In this document: positions 25,990 to 35,169 of the stretch, in pieces
Position numbering within the stretch: the first letter of the stretch is position 1
How the letters are laid out: each line of letters begins with the position of its first letter
Assembly (NCBI RefSeq): GCF_030814955.1
Contig: NZ_JAUSWB010000003.1
Span: 310,001-374,000, forward strand
DNA: 64,000 nt
From: Planomicrobium stackebrandtii
GTDB lineage: Bacteria; Bacillota; Bacilli; Bacillales_A; Planococcaceae
Direction: 5' to 3'
Position numbers and translations under genes: made by a program
The notes under the pieces: model-generated
The model's input: the letters and a program-made list of their open reading frames with translations, nothing else
What the model was told of the DNA's origin: nothing
The model's database searches: none

Positions 25990-27717
25990 TTATTCTGAAG
26001 CTACAGCCACTTCGATATGCTGGAAGCTGGCGACATCGAACAATCCGCAATCGGTTAACTTTAAATGGGGAATAACCGGCAAAGACAGGAAAGATAAGGT
26101 TAAAAAAGCATTGAAATGAGTGGGTGCGCCAATCTTCAAAAGGCTTTGGTCAAGCGTTTTAAGTTGTTCATACACTGCAGGGAAGGGTTCTTCCGACATC
26201 AAGCCTGCAATGCCAAGAGATAAACTGGCCAATATTTTGCCTTCCTGGACAATTGCCAATCCGCCTTTCAGTTTGTGAAGAGCCTCGACCGCAGCCTTAA
26301 TGTCTTCGTCACTCGTTCCAACAGCGATGATATTATGTGAATCGTGCGCAACAGTAGTAGCGATGGCACCATTTTTAAGGCCAAGCCCTTTGACGATGCC
26401 GAGGCCGATATTGCCGGTGGCCTGATGGCGCTCAATGACAGCGATCTTTAATAAATCTTTTGAGGTATTCGAAACAAAAAAGCCATCGTTTACCGGAGTT
26501 TCTTCAATTAAATGCTCCGTGATCAGATTGTTTGGATTGATGCCAATCACATGTGCCTGAGTGCTGTGGCCCATTGGGATTTGCAAACTGTCAATAGAGA
26601 TATCCGCTATTCGGACTGTGTTCTGTACGGCGGAAGTTTCGCTTTTCTCCCCGACAGGTCCCATGTAATGGCCGTTTTGCGCTGCAAGCTGGCCATCTTT
26701 ATAAACTTCCGAAATGCGGAATTCTTCCAGGCTGTCGAGCAGCAGAAAATCGGCGTCATAGCCGGGAGCAATAGCACCTTTCTGGCGTAAGCCGAAGCAT
26801 TGTGCGGCATTGATGCTCGCCATGGATATAGCCGTAATCGGATCTATTCCTTGTTTGATGGCGACCCGGACATTGTAATCCACACTGCCTTCTTCAATCA
26901 AATCATCCAAATGCTTATCGTCGGTACAGAATAAGCAGCGCTGCGCGTTTTTTTCAGTCACACCTTCAAGTAAAGCGTGGAGGTTTTTGGCTACGGATCC
27001 TTCACGCAGCATAACGTACAGGCCGCGCTCTAAGCGCATGATCATCTCTTCTTTGGTTACACATTCATGATCGGTTAAAATTCCAGCAGTTCCATAAACA
27101 TTGATATCATTTTCACTGAGTCCAGCCGCATGGCCATCGATTTGCTGGCTTAACAGGAGTTTATCCAGCATGGCATCCTCTCCGCGCAAGACGGCTGGGA
27201 AATCCATAACTTCTGCCAAGCCCAGCACCTGTTCCCGATCTAAAAAGGGTGCCAGTTGTTCTGCAGATAGCTTTGCACCTGAAGTTTCAAAAAGAGTAGC
27301 CGGTACACATGATGGCAACATAACCTTTATATCGAGCAGGCTGGCTTCAGAATCCTTTAGCATGAACTCCAATCCTGCTGTCCCGCTGACATTGGCGATT
27401 TCATGTGGATCTGTGATGACTGTGGTGACGCCATGTGGAAGGACTACCTGCGAAAACTGCTGGGGAGTCACCATGGATGATTCGATATGAACGTGTGCAT
27501 CGATCAAGCCGGGTGCGACAAATTTTCCGGTAGCATCGATCTCCTGGATTCCTTCATACTCACCAATGCCGACAATGACACCATCGCTTATTGCCACATC
27601 GCCCATTGTAAGGTTCTTCGTGAAAACATTGACGATGGAGGCGTGTCGAATTACAAGATCCACTTTCGTTTGCTTATTGGCAGCGTCTATCCTCTTTTTT
27701 AATTTTTCTTTATTCAC
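25990..27717 (-). CDS. ade: Adenine deaminase
   Basis: A 575-residue amidohydrolase that deaminates adenine to hypoxanthine in purine salvage. It has the family metal-binding DAHVHIESSM near residue 73, DPHEIANVSG, GHAAGLSEND, a catalytic-region TDDKHLDDL and the C-terminal adenine deaminase domain with VAHDSHNI and GTSDEDI. Full length against ~580. The GTG start follows an AAAGGAGAA. No purine riboswitch was recognised upstream (27718-28008). Confidence 0.94.
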   Translation of the reverse strand: MNKEKLKKRIDAANKQTKVDLVIRHASIVNVFTKNLTMGDVAISDGVIVGIGEYEGIQEIDATGKFVAPGLIDAHVHIESSMVTPQQFSQVVLPHGVTTVITDPHEIANVSGTAGLEFMLKDSEASLLDIKVMLPSCVPATLFETSGAKLSAEQLAPFLDREQVLGLAEVMDFPAVLRGEDAMLDKLLLSQQIDGHAAGLSENDINVYGTAGILTDHECVTKEEMIMRLERGLYVMLREGSVAKNLHALLEGVTEKNAQRCLFCTDDKHLDDLIEEGSVDYNVRVAIKQGIDPITAISMASINAAQCFGLRQKGAIAPGYDADFLLLDSLEEFRISEVYKDGQLAAQNGHYMGPVGEKSETSAVQNTVRIADISIDSLQIPMGHSTQAHVIGINPNNLITEHLIEETPVNDGFFVSNTSKDLLKIAVIERHQATGNIGLGIVKGLGLKNGAIATTVAHDSHNIIAVGTSDEDIKAAVEALHKLKGGLAIVQEGKILASLSLGIAGLMSEEPFPAVYEQLKTLDQSLLKIGAPTHFNAFLTLSFLSLPVIPHLKLTDCGLFDVASFQHIEVAVASE

Positions 27718-28008
27718 AGTTATTCATTCTCCTTTAAAATAGTTTTGAGTAAAAAGCTTTATGGAGATGGCATGATAAACATGCTTTGATTTTTATGCAA
27801 AGATTTAAGCGTTGACTAATTTTACATTAAATAAGGAACAAGCTCTAGCAAAGAGAGAGATGAATTCATACTGAATAGTAGAAATGCAGAAACTGCCTTT
27901 ATTTGATTTATAAAAAAAGATGCTATAAACTAACATAAAATTCCTTTTTAAAAAGTTTGATATTTCTGATAAAATAGGAATTTTCTTTAAAACGAGAGGG
28001 GAATCGAA

Positions 28009-29817
28009 ATGTCGGATATTTCAACTCACGATTTATTTGCTTATTTGAACGTAACGGGTGCATCGCAGCCAGAAGTAATTCCAAATCAACGAACTTTTAC
28101 ATTTTTATCAAAAAAAACGGGGCTTCCACAAGTGTGGAAGTGGAACGGAAATTCAAATGATGTGGAGCAAGTTACTGATTTGGAAGACCGCATATTACTG
28201 GTCAGCCATTCGCCTTCGGGAAAAAAGACCATAGTAGGCATGGATCATAAAGGCAATGAAAAGCAGCAGTTTTATGTGATGGACAGCGATGGATCAAACA
28301 TAGAAGCATTGGTTGTATCGCCAGACCATTTCCATCATTTTGGCGGCTGGTCTCCAGACGAAACAAAAATCGCTTTTTCCAGCAACCGGCGCCATCCAGG
28401 ATATTTCGATGTCTTTATAGTCGATCTCGACGAAAAGAAGGAGCAGGCAATCTACGAAACGGAAGCTAATTGCAACCCGGTTTGTTGGACGAAAGATGGA
28501 CAAAGTTTAATTTTAAGCATACCGGATACGAATATCGACCAATCCTATTATGTACTGAATATCGAGACCAAAGAAAAAATGGAAATCGGTTCGGAAGATG
28601 TTTTAGGAAGACACCATTCTATTCAATTGACTAAAGATGGGAAGGGAGGGTTAATTGTGTCGGATGTCGGAAGAGATACTTTATCGATCCGACAATTTTC
28701 TTTTGAATCACTTTACGAATTGGATGAAATTCATTCAGTGAAAGACTGGGATATCGAAGAAATTGAGTTGTCCCCGAATAATTCTCAGCTGGCCTTCACC
28801 ATAAACGAGGGAGGCATTTCAAGACTGGGCATTTACAATTTGCATAATCAAACACAAAAGATGATTGAAAAAATCCCTTCAGGTGTCTTCGAATCCCTTT
28901 CTTGGTTAGCGGAAGATGAATTGGTTTTGGGATTGAAAAGCCCCGTTTATCCGGGAGATATCTGGAAAGTTTCAGTGGACACTGGCCAAAGCGAACGCCT
29001 GACCCATGTTGGTGAAGATAAAACAGTGGAACACTTATGGTTGGAGCCGGAACTATGCAGTTTCTCTTCATTTGACGGCTTGCGGGTCCCTTACTTTTTA
29101 TATGGAAAACAGGAGTATTCCCAGCCGGTTGTGATCTATGTGCATGGCGGCCCAGAATCCCAGATCCGTGCTGAATTCAATCCGGTTATCCAGTTTTTAG
29201 CTGCCAATGGTTTTGCAGTTGCGGCGCCAAATGTCCGCGGCAGCATGGGCTATGGCAGGGAATATGTGCAGCTCGACGATGTGCGGAAGCGGATGGATTC
29301 TGTTGCTGATTTGAAAGAACTGGCAGAAGACCTGGTGAGCAGCCATGGGGCTGACCGTGCCAAAATCGGAATCATGGGGCGCAGTTACGGCGGCTTTATG
29401 GTGCTTGCAGCTTTAACGAGCTATCCGGCTGTCTGGGCGGCGGGCGTGGATATCGTAGGCATTTCACATTTTAAATCGTTTCTGGAAAACACCGGATCCT
29501 GGAGACGGGCTATGCGCGAATACGAGTATGGTTCATTAAAAGACGATGGCGACTTTTTTGAAGAGATTGCGCCTTTGAACCATACTGCCAACATCCAAGC
29601 GCCTTTATTGGTTTTTCATGGACGAAATGACACACGCGTCCCCGTAAGCGAAGCAGAGCAACTGACTGCTGATTTAAAAAATCAGGACAAGCATGTGGAA
29701 TTGATCATTTTTGAAGATGAAGGACATCAAACCGAGAAAATGGAAAACCATATCCATATGAATACAATGATTGTAGAGTTTATGGATAAATTTTTAGGCG
29801 GCAAGCGACAGGATTAA
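28009..29817 (+). CDS. S9-family peptidase (prolyl oligopeptidase / acylaminoacyl-peptidase type)
   Basis: A 602-residue cytosolic serine peptidase: an N-terminal beta-propeller (repeats such as SPSGKKTIVGMD and WSPDETKIAFSSN), then an alpha/beta-hydrolase domain from about residue 350. Catalytic Ser459 in MGRSYGGFM, Asp in HGRNDTRVP and His in EDEGHQ. The oxyanion block VHGGPESQ is intact. No signal peptide. Stands alone with GAGAGGGG before the ATG. Confidence 0.92.
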   Translation: MSDISTHDLFAYLNVTGASQPEVIPNQRTFTFLSKKTGLPQVWKWNGNSNDVEQVTDLEDRILLVSHSPSGKKTIVGMDHKGNEKQQFYVMDSDGSNIEALVVSPDHFHHFGGWSPDETKIAFSSNRRHPGYFDVFIVDLDEKKEQAIYETEANCNPVCWTKDGQSLILSIPDTNIDQSYYVLNIETKEKMEIGSEDVLGRHHSIQLTKDGKGGLIVSDVGRDTLSIRQFSFESLYELDEIHSVKDWDIEEIELSPNNSQLAFTINEGGISRLGIYNLHNQTQKMIEKIPSGVFESLSWLAEDELVLGLKSPVYPGDIWKVSVDTGQSERLTHVGEDKTVEHLWLEPELCSFSSFDGLRVPYFLYGKQEYSQPVVIYVHGGPESQIRAEFNPVIQFLAANGFAVAAPNVRGSMGYGREYVQLDDVRKRMDSVADLKELAEDLVSSHGADRAKIGIMGRSYGGFMVLAALTSYPAVWAAGVDIVGISHFKSFLENTGSWRRAMREYEYGSLKDDGDFFEEIAPLNHTANIQAPLLVFHGRNDTRVPVSEAEQLTADLKNQDKHVELIIFEDEGHQTEKMENHIHMNTMIVEFMDKFLGGKRQD

Positions 29818-29843
29818 AAAAACGACTTGATGAGTGGCTTTTG

Positions 29844-29867
29844 TGAAATATAGAGGGATATATTTCA
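29844..29867. promoter_or_regulatory. Inverted repeat upstream of the AbrB-family gene
   Basis: TGAAATATA-GAGGGA-TATATTTCA, perfect 9-bp arms, between the peptidase stop and the AbrB-family start. It has no T tract, so it is more like an operator than a terminator. Confidence 0.45.
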
Positions 29868-29928
29868 TCGCTTGAAGGAGTTATACTAATGAAATAAGCT
29901 GTTAAAGTTTTAGAAAGAAGATGACCAT

Positions 29929-30987
29929 ATGACGATTCACCCGATGGCAAAAGCTTTTGCAATCGGCTTAGCTGGCGCAGGGATTTTTGTAGCCGCAGGT
30001 GCGCCGATGCCCTGGCTGCTGGGCCCTTTGTTTGCAGTCTTGCTCATGCAATTGTTTACACCGGTTTCGCTGAAATGGCATTCCCGTTTCCGCAATAGCG
30101 GATTGGTAGTAGCAGGTTATGTTATCGGCTTTGCCTTTACGCTTGAAGCGTTGCAAGGGATGAGGCATTATTTTTTGGCGATGGTAGTGATTAATATCGT
30201 CTTTTTCGTCCTTTTCCTCTTTATCAGTTCGTTGATGGCTTCCCGGACAAAAGTGGATCAGGCAACAGCGATGACCTGCTGCGTCCCGGGAGGCTTGTCG
30301 CAAATCATAACGTTTGCAGAAGAGCAGAAAACCATTGATCTGACGGCGGTGACATTTTATCATGTTCTCCGTGTCCTATTGATTGTCGCCATTGTTCCAT
30401 TTATCGTTGCAAACGGCGGATCTTCCCATGTGGAAGAGCTGGGACAAGGGGAGTATTCCCTGCAGCTCCTCGGGTTGCTGGTGCTATGCTATGGAGCGGG
30501 GATGCTGGCACAAAAAATAAAAGTGCCCACAGCTTTTTTGCTGGGGCCAGTTTTTCTGATCATGGCATTCAATCTGGCTGGTCTAGCAGTGCCGGTCATG
30601 CCAGGCTCTTTCCTGCACATCGCCCAATTATTCATCGGTATTTACATTGGATTGCTTTTGAAGAAAGAGGATTTGAAATTGACAAAACGAATGATTTTCT
30701 ATTCTTTTTTTTCGAGTGCTGTGTTGATCGCCTTTGCCTACGGCATCAGCTTTATCCTGCAGGACCTCTACGGACTAAGTTTTTCCACCAGCTTTCTGAG
30801 CGTGGTGCCGGGGGGACTTGACCAGATGGGCATTATCGCGGCATCGGTTCATGCCGATGTAACCGTCGTAACGGCGTTTCAGCTGTTCCGAATTTTGTTT
30901 CTGTCGGTATTGATCGTGCCGTTCGTTAAATTTGCTGCCGCCCGCAGCGAACAGCGGAAAAAAATTTCTGCAGAAAACGCAGGATAG
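29929..30987 (+). CDS. AbrB-family membrane protein (PF05145 type)
   Basis: A 352-residue polytopic protein with about ten hydrophobic segments arranged as two similar halves: GAPMPWLLGPLFAVLL and VPTAFLLGPVFLIMA, then CCVPGGLSQIITFAEE and SVVPGGLDQMGIIAAS. This duplicated VPGG pattern is typical of the family often mislabelled as ammonia monooxygenase or AbrB regulator. Unrelated to the DNA-binding AbrB. Transport substrate unknown. Confidence 0.85.
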   Translation: MTIHPMAKAFAIGLAGAGIFVAAGAPMPWLLGPLFAVLLMQLFTPVSLKWHSRFRNSGLVVAGYVIGFAFTLEALQGMRHYFLAMVVINIVFFVLFLFISSLMASRTKVDQATAMTCCVPGGLSQIITFAEEQKTIDLTAVTFYHVLRVLLIVAIVPFIVANGGSSHVEELGQGEYSLQLLGLLVLCYGAGMLAQKIKVPTAFLLGPVFLIMAFNLAGLAVPVMPGSFLHIAQLFIGIYIGLLLKKEDLKLTKRMIFYSFFSSAVLIAFAYGISFILQDLYGLSFSTSFLSVVPGGLDQMGIIAASVHADVTVVTAFQLFRILFLSVLIVPFVKFAAARSEQRKKISAENAG

Positions 30988-31019
30988 ACAAAATCTAATC
31001 AAAATGAATAGCAGTGTAT

Positions 31020-31440
31020 CATCCTAACCGGTCCGGCCACTTCGCTTTTCGTGGGCTCAGCTTCAGCCTCCTCGTCACTACGTTCCTGCGGGGTCTTCAG
31101 CTTTCGCTGATTCCACAGAAGTCTTCGTGGCCAGCCCGGTTGGGAGCATGCAACTTTAATCAAAGGGAGAAACTCATTAGTTCGTTTTTCCATAAAAAGA
31201 ACTCCAACCAGCCTGGTCATTCCGTCACTCCAGGATCCGGAGCGCAAGGCGGCGAAGGGCCAACATGTGCTCCTGCATCGCTGCGCTAGCTTCGTCGCAA
31301 AGACTTGGTCTCGCTAGCTTCGACCAATGTCTTTCCTGCGGGATAGCGAAGTGCCGAAATCCACTCGGACCCAAGTCCGAGTTAGTTCGGCGCAAGCCCG
31401 CGGAAAGCGTCCGCCTGGAGCGCAGGATCCCGTACAACCA
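31020..31440. repeat. Compound repeat region with an inverted family B copy
   Basis: The gap 30988-31541 contains no credible gene. From about 31335 to 31430 the sequence is the reverse complement of the family B core (GCCGAAATCCACTCGG ... GCGCAAGCCCGCGGAAAGC). A second inverted-arm unit lies at about 31030-31145 (TCCGGCCACTTCG ... CGTGGCCAGCCCGG), and a GC-rich stretch with GCTAGCTTCG repeated twice lies at 31286-31325. Long open frames here reflect high GC. Confidence 0.75.
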
Positions 31441-31495
31441 AGAAAAATGAGGAGTCATTCATTGAATTTCATCACTATTCTTTTGTCTACAAGCT

Positions 31496-31533
31496 AAAGG
31501 CAGCCCCAGACACTAAGTCCGGGGCTGCCTTTT
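31496..31533 (-). terminator. Terminator of xynB
   Basis: AAAGGCAGCCCC / GGGGCTGCCTTT with a 13-nt loop just beyond the xynB stop. Confidence 0.88.
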
Positions 31534-31541
31534 CTGTGGGC

Positions 31542-33155
31542 TTATTCTTTTGATTCTTTATAGACGAAGTAATCGAAATCAGCAGGCTGCTGCTGGCCGG
31601 ACAAATCCTGGCATTGCATGCCGACAAATGCACCGGTGAAAAATCCACCGCCTTGAATATAGTCATCTGACAGTGTAGAAGAATTGAACTTAATCGGCAG
31701 CGTAACCCAGTTCTCGCCATCGAAAGAATATGAATACATATAAGTTTTTGTTCTTACTTCCACACGCATATGAACGTATTCAATCTCTTCAGGAATGCTG
31801 ATTTCTTCTCCTTGAAGCGGCTGCGAGAAGGAGAAATTGTCGCACACTGTAAGTTCAAGAATGCGGCCTTTTTCTTCATGCCAGGAAATTTGAAGAGCGG
31901 TCCAGTTTTCCGTGTTGTAGTAGTTTACAAGTCCGGCACCTTGCTGAAAAGTAGTTGGCTGGAAGGCGACTTTCGTTTCGGCAGTAAAGTTGAAGTGCTG
32001 CCAGCGCCTTGCCACAAACGCCTGAGTGAACTTGGAAGTCAGCGATTCGCGTCCGTAGAGGCGGAGATGGCCAGGCTTATCATTCAACGAAACGATTTCT
32101 TCGCCAAGTGGAATGCGCAGCGTCTGGAAATGTCTGTTCAATTTGGCAGAATCGAAATCATCCTTTTCAGGGAAATCTGCCGGCCAGGTAACTTCTTCAA
32201 TGGCGGGACCTTCAATTTGCGAAGCCGGCTGATTGCCTCCGACGACAAACGGCCAATTGTCTCGCCATTCCAACCGCTGGATAGCAGTTTCCCGGCCAAG
32301 TGGACAAAAACCACGTGGATCCAATAAAGCCTGGTCTTCCTGCGGCAGCGGGCGTCCTGTCAAATGCACCAGGAACCATTCGTCAGTATGGGTTTGAACA
32401 ATCGAAGCGTGCCCGGCTTTTTGAAGCGGGATTCTTGGGTATGGCCATGAAGTGATTAATGGATTTTCAGGATGGACTTCATAAGGCCCATCAATTTGGT
32501 GCGAGCGGGCAATGGTCGCCTGATGATCGTATTTCGTTCCGCCTTCTGCTGTCAGCAAGTAATAATACTCGCCAATCTTGTAGAGGTGCGGCGCTTCGGT
32601 CAATTTAATATCAGTGCCTTTAAAGATGATTTTGGATTCACCGATCAGCTTACGCGTTGCCGGATCGAATTCCTGCAGGACGATGCCGTAAAAAGGATGA
32701 TGCCCAACACGATGGTCCCAGTACATATTAACGAAATATTTTTTTCCCGACTCGTCATGGAAGAGAGAAGGATCAAATCCAGAACTGTTCAGATACGAAG
32801 GTTCTGACCATTCTCCATCGATTGTTTCACACGTAACTAAATAGTTATGGCAGTCTTTCCATTGGCCTTCTGTTACTTTAACGTCCGTAAAAATCAGCCA
32901 AAACTGGCCATCACTGTACGACAAGGCAGGAGCCCAAACGCCGCCGGAGTTCGGATTGCCTGACATGTTCAATTGGCTCAAGCGATTTAAGGGCCTAGAA
33001 ATCAACCGCCAGTTTTTCAAATCTTTAGAGTGGTAAATGCCTACCCCGGGGAACCATTCAAATGTGGAAACGGCAATATAGTAATCTTCTCCAACACGGC
33101 AAATAGATGGATCGGGATTGAAACCAGTTAAAATCGGATTTTGGATCACGCTCAT
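31542..33155 (-). CDS. xynB: GH43 beta-xylosidase
   Basis: A 537-residue intracellular exo-xylosidase releasing xylose from xylo-oligosaccharides. The N-terminal five-blade propeller carries the catalytic base Asp in FNPDPSICR (about residue 14), the pKa-modulating Asp in GFDPSLF and the general acid Glu in LTEAPHLY. The C-terminal beta-sandwich (about 330-537) is the GH43 X19-type domain. No signal peptide, so substrates must be imported, consistent with the neighbouring ABC system. Controlled by an upstream XylR-like operator and a cre-like site. Confidence 0.95.
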   Translation of the reverse strand: MSVIQNPILTGFNPDPSICRVGEDYYIAVSTFEWFPGVGIYHSKDLKNWRLISRPLNRLSQLNMSGNPNSGGVWAPALSYSDGQFWLIFTDVKVTEGQWKDCHNYLVTCETIDGEWSEPSYLNSSGFDPSLFHDESGKKYFVNMYWDHRVGHHPFYGIVLQEFDPATRKLIGESKIIFKGTDIKLTEAPHLYKIGEYYYLLTAEGGTKYDHQATIARSHQIDGPYEVHPENPLITSWPYPRIPLQKAGHASIVQTHTDEWFLVHLTGRPLPQEDQALLDPRGFCPLGRETAIQRLEWRDNWPFVVGGNQPASQIEGPAIEEVTWPADFPEKDDFDSAKLNRHFQTLRIPLGEEIVSLNDKPGHLRLYGRESLTSKFTQAFVARRWQHFNFTAETKVAFQPTTFQQGAGLVNYYNTENWTALQISWHEEKGRILELTVCDNFSFSQPLQGEEISIPEEIEYVHMRVEVRTKTYMYSYSFDGENWVTLPIKFNSSTLSDDYIQGGGFFTGAFVGMQCQDLSGQQQPADFDYFVYKESKE

Positions 33156-33180
33156 TGTTGTTCATCCTCCATTCAAAATG

Positions 33181-33194
33181 TGTAAGTGCTTACA
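33181..33194 (-). promoter_or_regulatory. cre-like palindrome upstream of xynB
   Basis: TGTAAGTGCTTACA is a perfect 14-bp palindrome that departs from the CcpA cre consensus at one central position. It lies about 26 bp before the xynB start, inside the inferred transcript, where CcpA could act as a roadblock. Confidence 0.65.
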
Positions 33195-33210
33195 AGATTC
33201 AGCTAGATAA

Positions 33211-33463
33211 GTTGAACTTAAGAATGTTCATGTTATAAACCGCTTTGGGCACGCCGGCGCTAAGAGATAGAGTGAAATCAAAGCAAGCCTAAGTTTTTCG
33301 CTGTATCCATCAAAGAGATGGAGCCAATCAACGGAACTCCCGGAAGCCTTTGGCAGCTGCTATCGCGAAGCCCTGTTGTACCAACTGCAAGACCTGCATC
33401 CTGTAAGACCCAAAAGCGGAGCTGATTTGCAGAATATCAGCAAATCAAAATCTTTAGTTCAAC
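33211..33463. repeat. Family C MITE-like element, copy 1
   Basis: A 253-bp non-coding element whose ends are inverted: GTTGAACTTA (33211) and TAGTTCAAC (33455-33463). Inside is GGCGCTAAGAGAT..., TTTTTCGCTGTAT, CATCCTG and ATCAGCAAATC, all shared in order with the copy at 46907-47238. No transposase frame is present. It separates the inferred xynB promoter from the gene and fills most of the gap 33156-33600. Confidence 0.7.
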
Positions 33464-33484
33464 ATATATAGTAACTTATAAACG

Positions 33485-33519
33485 ATCATACATCACTTAG
33501 TCTAGCGAGTAAACTAAGT
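33485..33519 (-). promoter_or_regulatory. xynB promoter with XylR-type operator
   Basis: Minus strand TTTACT (33513-33508), 17-nt spacer, TATGAT (33490-33485). The near-perfect 25-bp inverted repeat ACTTAGT...ACTAAGT (33495-33519) covers the -35 and spacer. TAGTCTA/TAGACTA half-sites recur at the other two xyl promoters. Confidence 0.72.
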
Positions 33520-33545
33520 TTTTGAAATAGTTAAGATTTAAGGCA

Positions 33546-33580
33546 TAAAAAAGCCGATCTCCGTTAATGGAAATCGGCAC
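33546..33580 (-). terminator. Terminator of xylR
   Basis: GCCGATTTCC / GGAGATCGGC hairpin on the minus strand followed by TTTTTT. Confidence 0.82.
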
Positions 33581-33600
33581 GTCATGCGTTATCAGATGTT

Positions 33601-34809
33601 TTACACATTCAAGCTTACTTTTTGCTGCATGCTGACGCTAAGGAAATTTTCAATTGAAAAAGCAGAAACGCCTAAAGCACTTGAGAACGTACTCAATTCT
33701 GAGAAACAGATGGTCAAGTCATTTTGCTGGAACCACAGAGCTTGGTTCGACACACGATCAGTCAGCGTCTTGTTCAGCCATTTATAGGAGGAAGCCATTC
33801 GATTGCCGATAATTACCTGCTGGGGATTAAAGCTGTTGATGATATTATTGATGCCGACACCGAGATAGTCGCCTGCCTGTTCAAACAGGGATATCACTTT
33901 TGGATCGCCCTGTTCGGCAAGTGCCAGAAGATCGCTCAGCTCCAGCTCTTTCCCAGCTAAAGAAGGAAGGTTCATTTTCTCAGCAGCGGTCAGCAACGCC
34001 TGCTCAGACGCATACAATTCCCAGCATCCTTTATTGCCGCAGCGGCATGTAGGTCCGTTCACTTGAATGGTCATATGCCCGAGCTCTCCTGAAAAGCCGT
34101 TTGAGCCTTTATACAAAGAGCCATTCAATATCAAACCGACGCCAATACCGATGCCTGCACTAACATAGATAATGTGCTTGGAATCTTTTCCGGCGCCGAA
34201 CTTCTTTTCTCCATAAGCGCCTGCGTTTGCCTCATTTTCAATGATGACTGGCAAATGGTATTTGTTTTCAAGAACAAGCTTTAAATTCAGGTTTTTCCAC
34301 TTAAGGTTTGGAGCGAGCAAGATTTCTCCATGGTTATCGACGATTCCCGGTACACCGACGCCAATGCCAATGATGCCGTGTGGGCTCTCAGGTGCGGAGG
34401 CAATCAGATAATCGATGGTATGGAAAAGCTGCAGTTCAATTTCTTCATACGATAAATTCTTAAAGGTGACTTCTTTTTCATTGCAGATATTGCCGTTCAA
34501 ATCCGTCAACACGCCCAACAGGTAATTGACTCCAATATCTATGCCTACCGAATATCCAGCCTTTTCATTGAAAAGCAGCATTACGGGGCGTCTGCCGCCA
34601 CTGGATTTTCCAGGACCGGATTCATAAATCAAATGATCTTCCAGCAGGTCATTTACCAGGGAAGATACGGTGCCTTTGTTTAAACCGACTTCTTGAGCTA
34701 CAGCTGCCCTGGAAATAGGGGAGTGGTTAATGATTTTTTTTAAGACCAGGGATTTGTTTCCCTCTTTTACCACATGATGATTCCAAGTCCTATTTTCTCT
34801 AATATTCAT
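33601..34809 (-). CDS. xylR: Xylose operon repressor XylR (ROK family)
   Basis: A 402-residue ROK repressor. The N-terminal winged helix-turn-helix spans about residues 17-75 (SPISRAAVAQEVGLNKGTV), followed by a sugar-kinase-like effector domain with GIDIGVNYL, GVGVPGIVD, ENEANAGAYGE and the ROK zinc motif CRCGNKGCWE. In Bacillus, XylR represses xylose genes and xylose releases it. Inverted repeats at 33495, 35066 and 39021 are its likely operators. ATG preceded by AAAGGAG. Confidence 0.93.
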   Translation of the reverse strand: MNIRENRTWNHHVVKEGNKSLVLKKIINHSPISRAAVAQEVGLNKGTVSSLVNDLLEDHLIYESGPGKSSGGRRPVMLLFNEKAGYSVGIDIGVNYLLGVLTDLNGNICNEKEVTFKNLSYEEIELQLFHTIDYLIASAPESPHGIIGIGVGVPGIVDNHGEILLAPNLKWKNLNLKLVLENKYHLPVIIENEANAGAYGEKKFGAGKDSKHIIYVSAGIGIGVGLILNGSLYKGSNGFSGELGHMTIQVNGPTCRCGNKGCWELYASEQALLTAAEKMNLPSLAGKELELSDLLALAEQGDPKVISLFEQAGDYLGVGINNIINSFNPQQVIIGNRMASSYKWLNKTLTDRVSNQALWFQQNDLTICFSELSTFSSALGVSAFSIENFLSVSMQQKVSLNV

Positions 34810-35065
34810 GTTTATCCACTCCTTTATCTTTTAAGAATGTTTTAAAGTAATTTTATTAGGAAGACTGCCCAAAAAAAATGAGAAAGTTCAATGGCAACGA
34901 TTTTTTAATGGGGCAAGGTTCTGCCGGAAACTGAACTGTAAAATTGCTATTGCCCACTTACATAGTTATAAATTTGCTGAAAGTATATCTTTATATTGTA
35001 CCTTCATTTTTACCTTTTGAGTAATAAAGCTTGTCATATGAGCATTTTAACATGAAAATAAAACT

Positions 35066-35106
35066 TTGTTTAGCCACTAGACTAACAAAAATATATTTGC
35101 TACAAT
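35066..35106 (+). promoter_or_regulatory. Promoter and XylR-type operator of the xylo-oligosaccharide importer
   Basis: TAGACT (35078-35083), 17-nt spacer, TACAAT (35101-35106). The imperfect inverted repeat TTTGTTTAG...CTAACAAA (35067-35088) covers the -35. The rest of the gap 34810-35169 is AT-rich and shows no gene. Confidence 0.75.
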
Positions 35107-35115
35107 GAAACCGCA

Positions 35116-35139
35116 TACAACAATCTGAAAATTGTTGTA
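35116..35139 (+). promoter_or_regulatory. Leader hairpin before the importer genes
   Basis: TACAACAAT / ATTGTTGTA, 9-bp stem and 6-nt loop, 10 nt after the -10 box; possibly a 5' mRNA stabiliser. Confidence 0.5.
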
Positions 35140-35169
35140 ATACTAAATTGAACGAGGGGGAGAGAAAAA

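Noticed and set aside
27718-28008. Purine riboswitch upstream of adenine deaminase
   Set aside because: I looked for the conserved three-way-junction blocks and found none; only a short CTTTG-N-CAAAG pairing is present.
30988-31495. Coding regions of 60-90 codons in the compound repeat region
   Set aside because: They arise in GC-rich inverted repeats matching family B and lack start signals.
33211-33463. Small RNA gene in the family C element
   Set aside because: A second diverged copy at 46907-47238 in another context makes a mobile repeat more likely; no dedicated promoter or terminator pair was seen.
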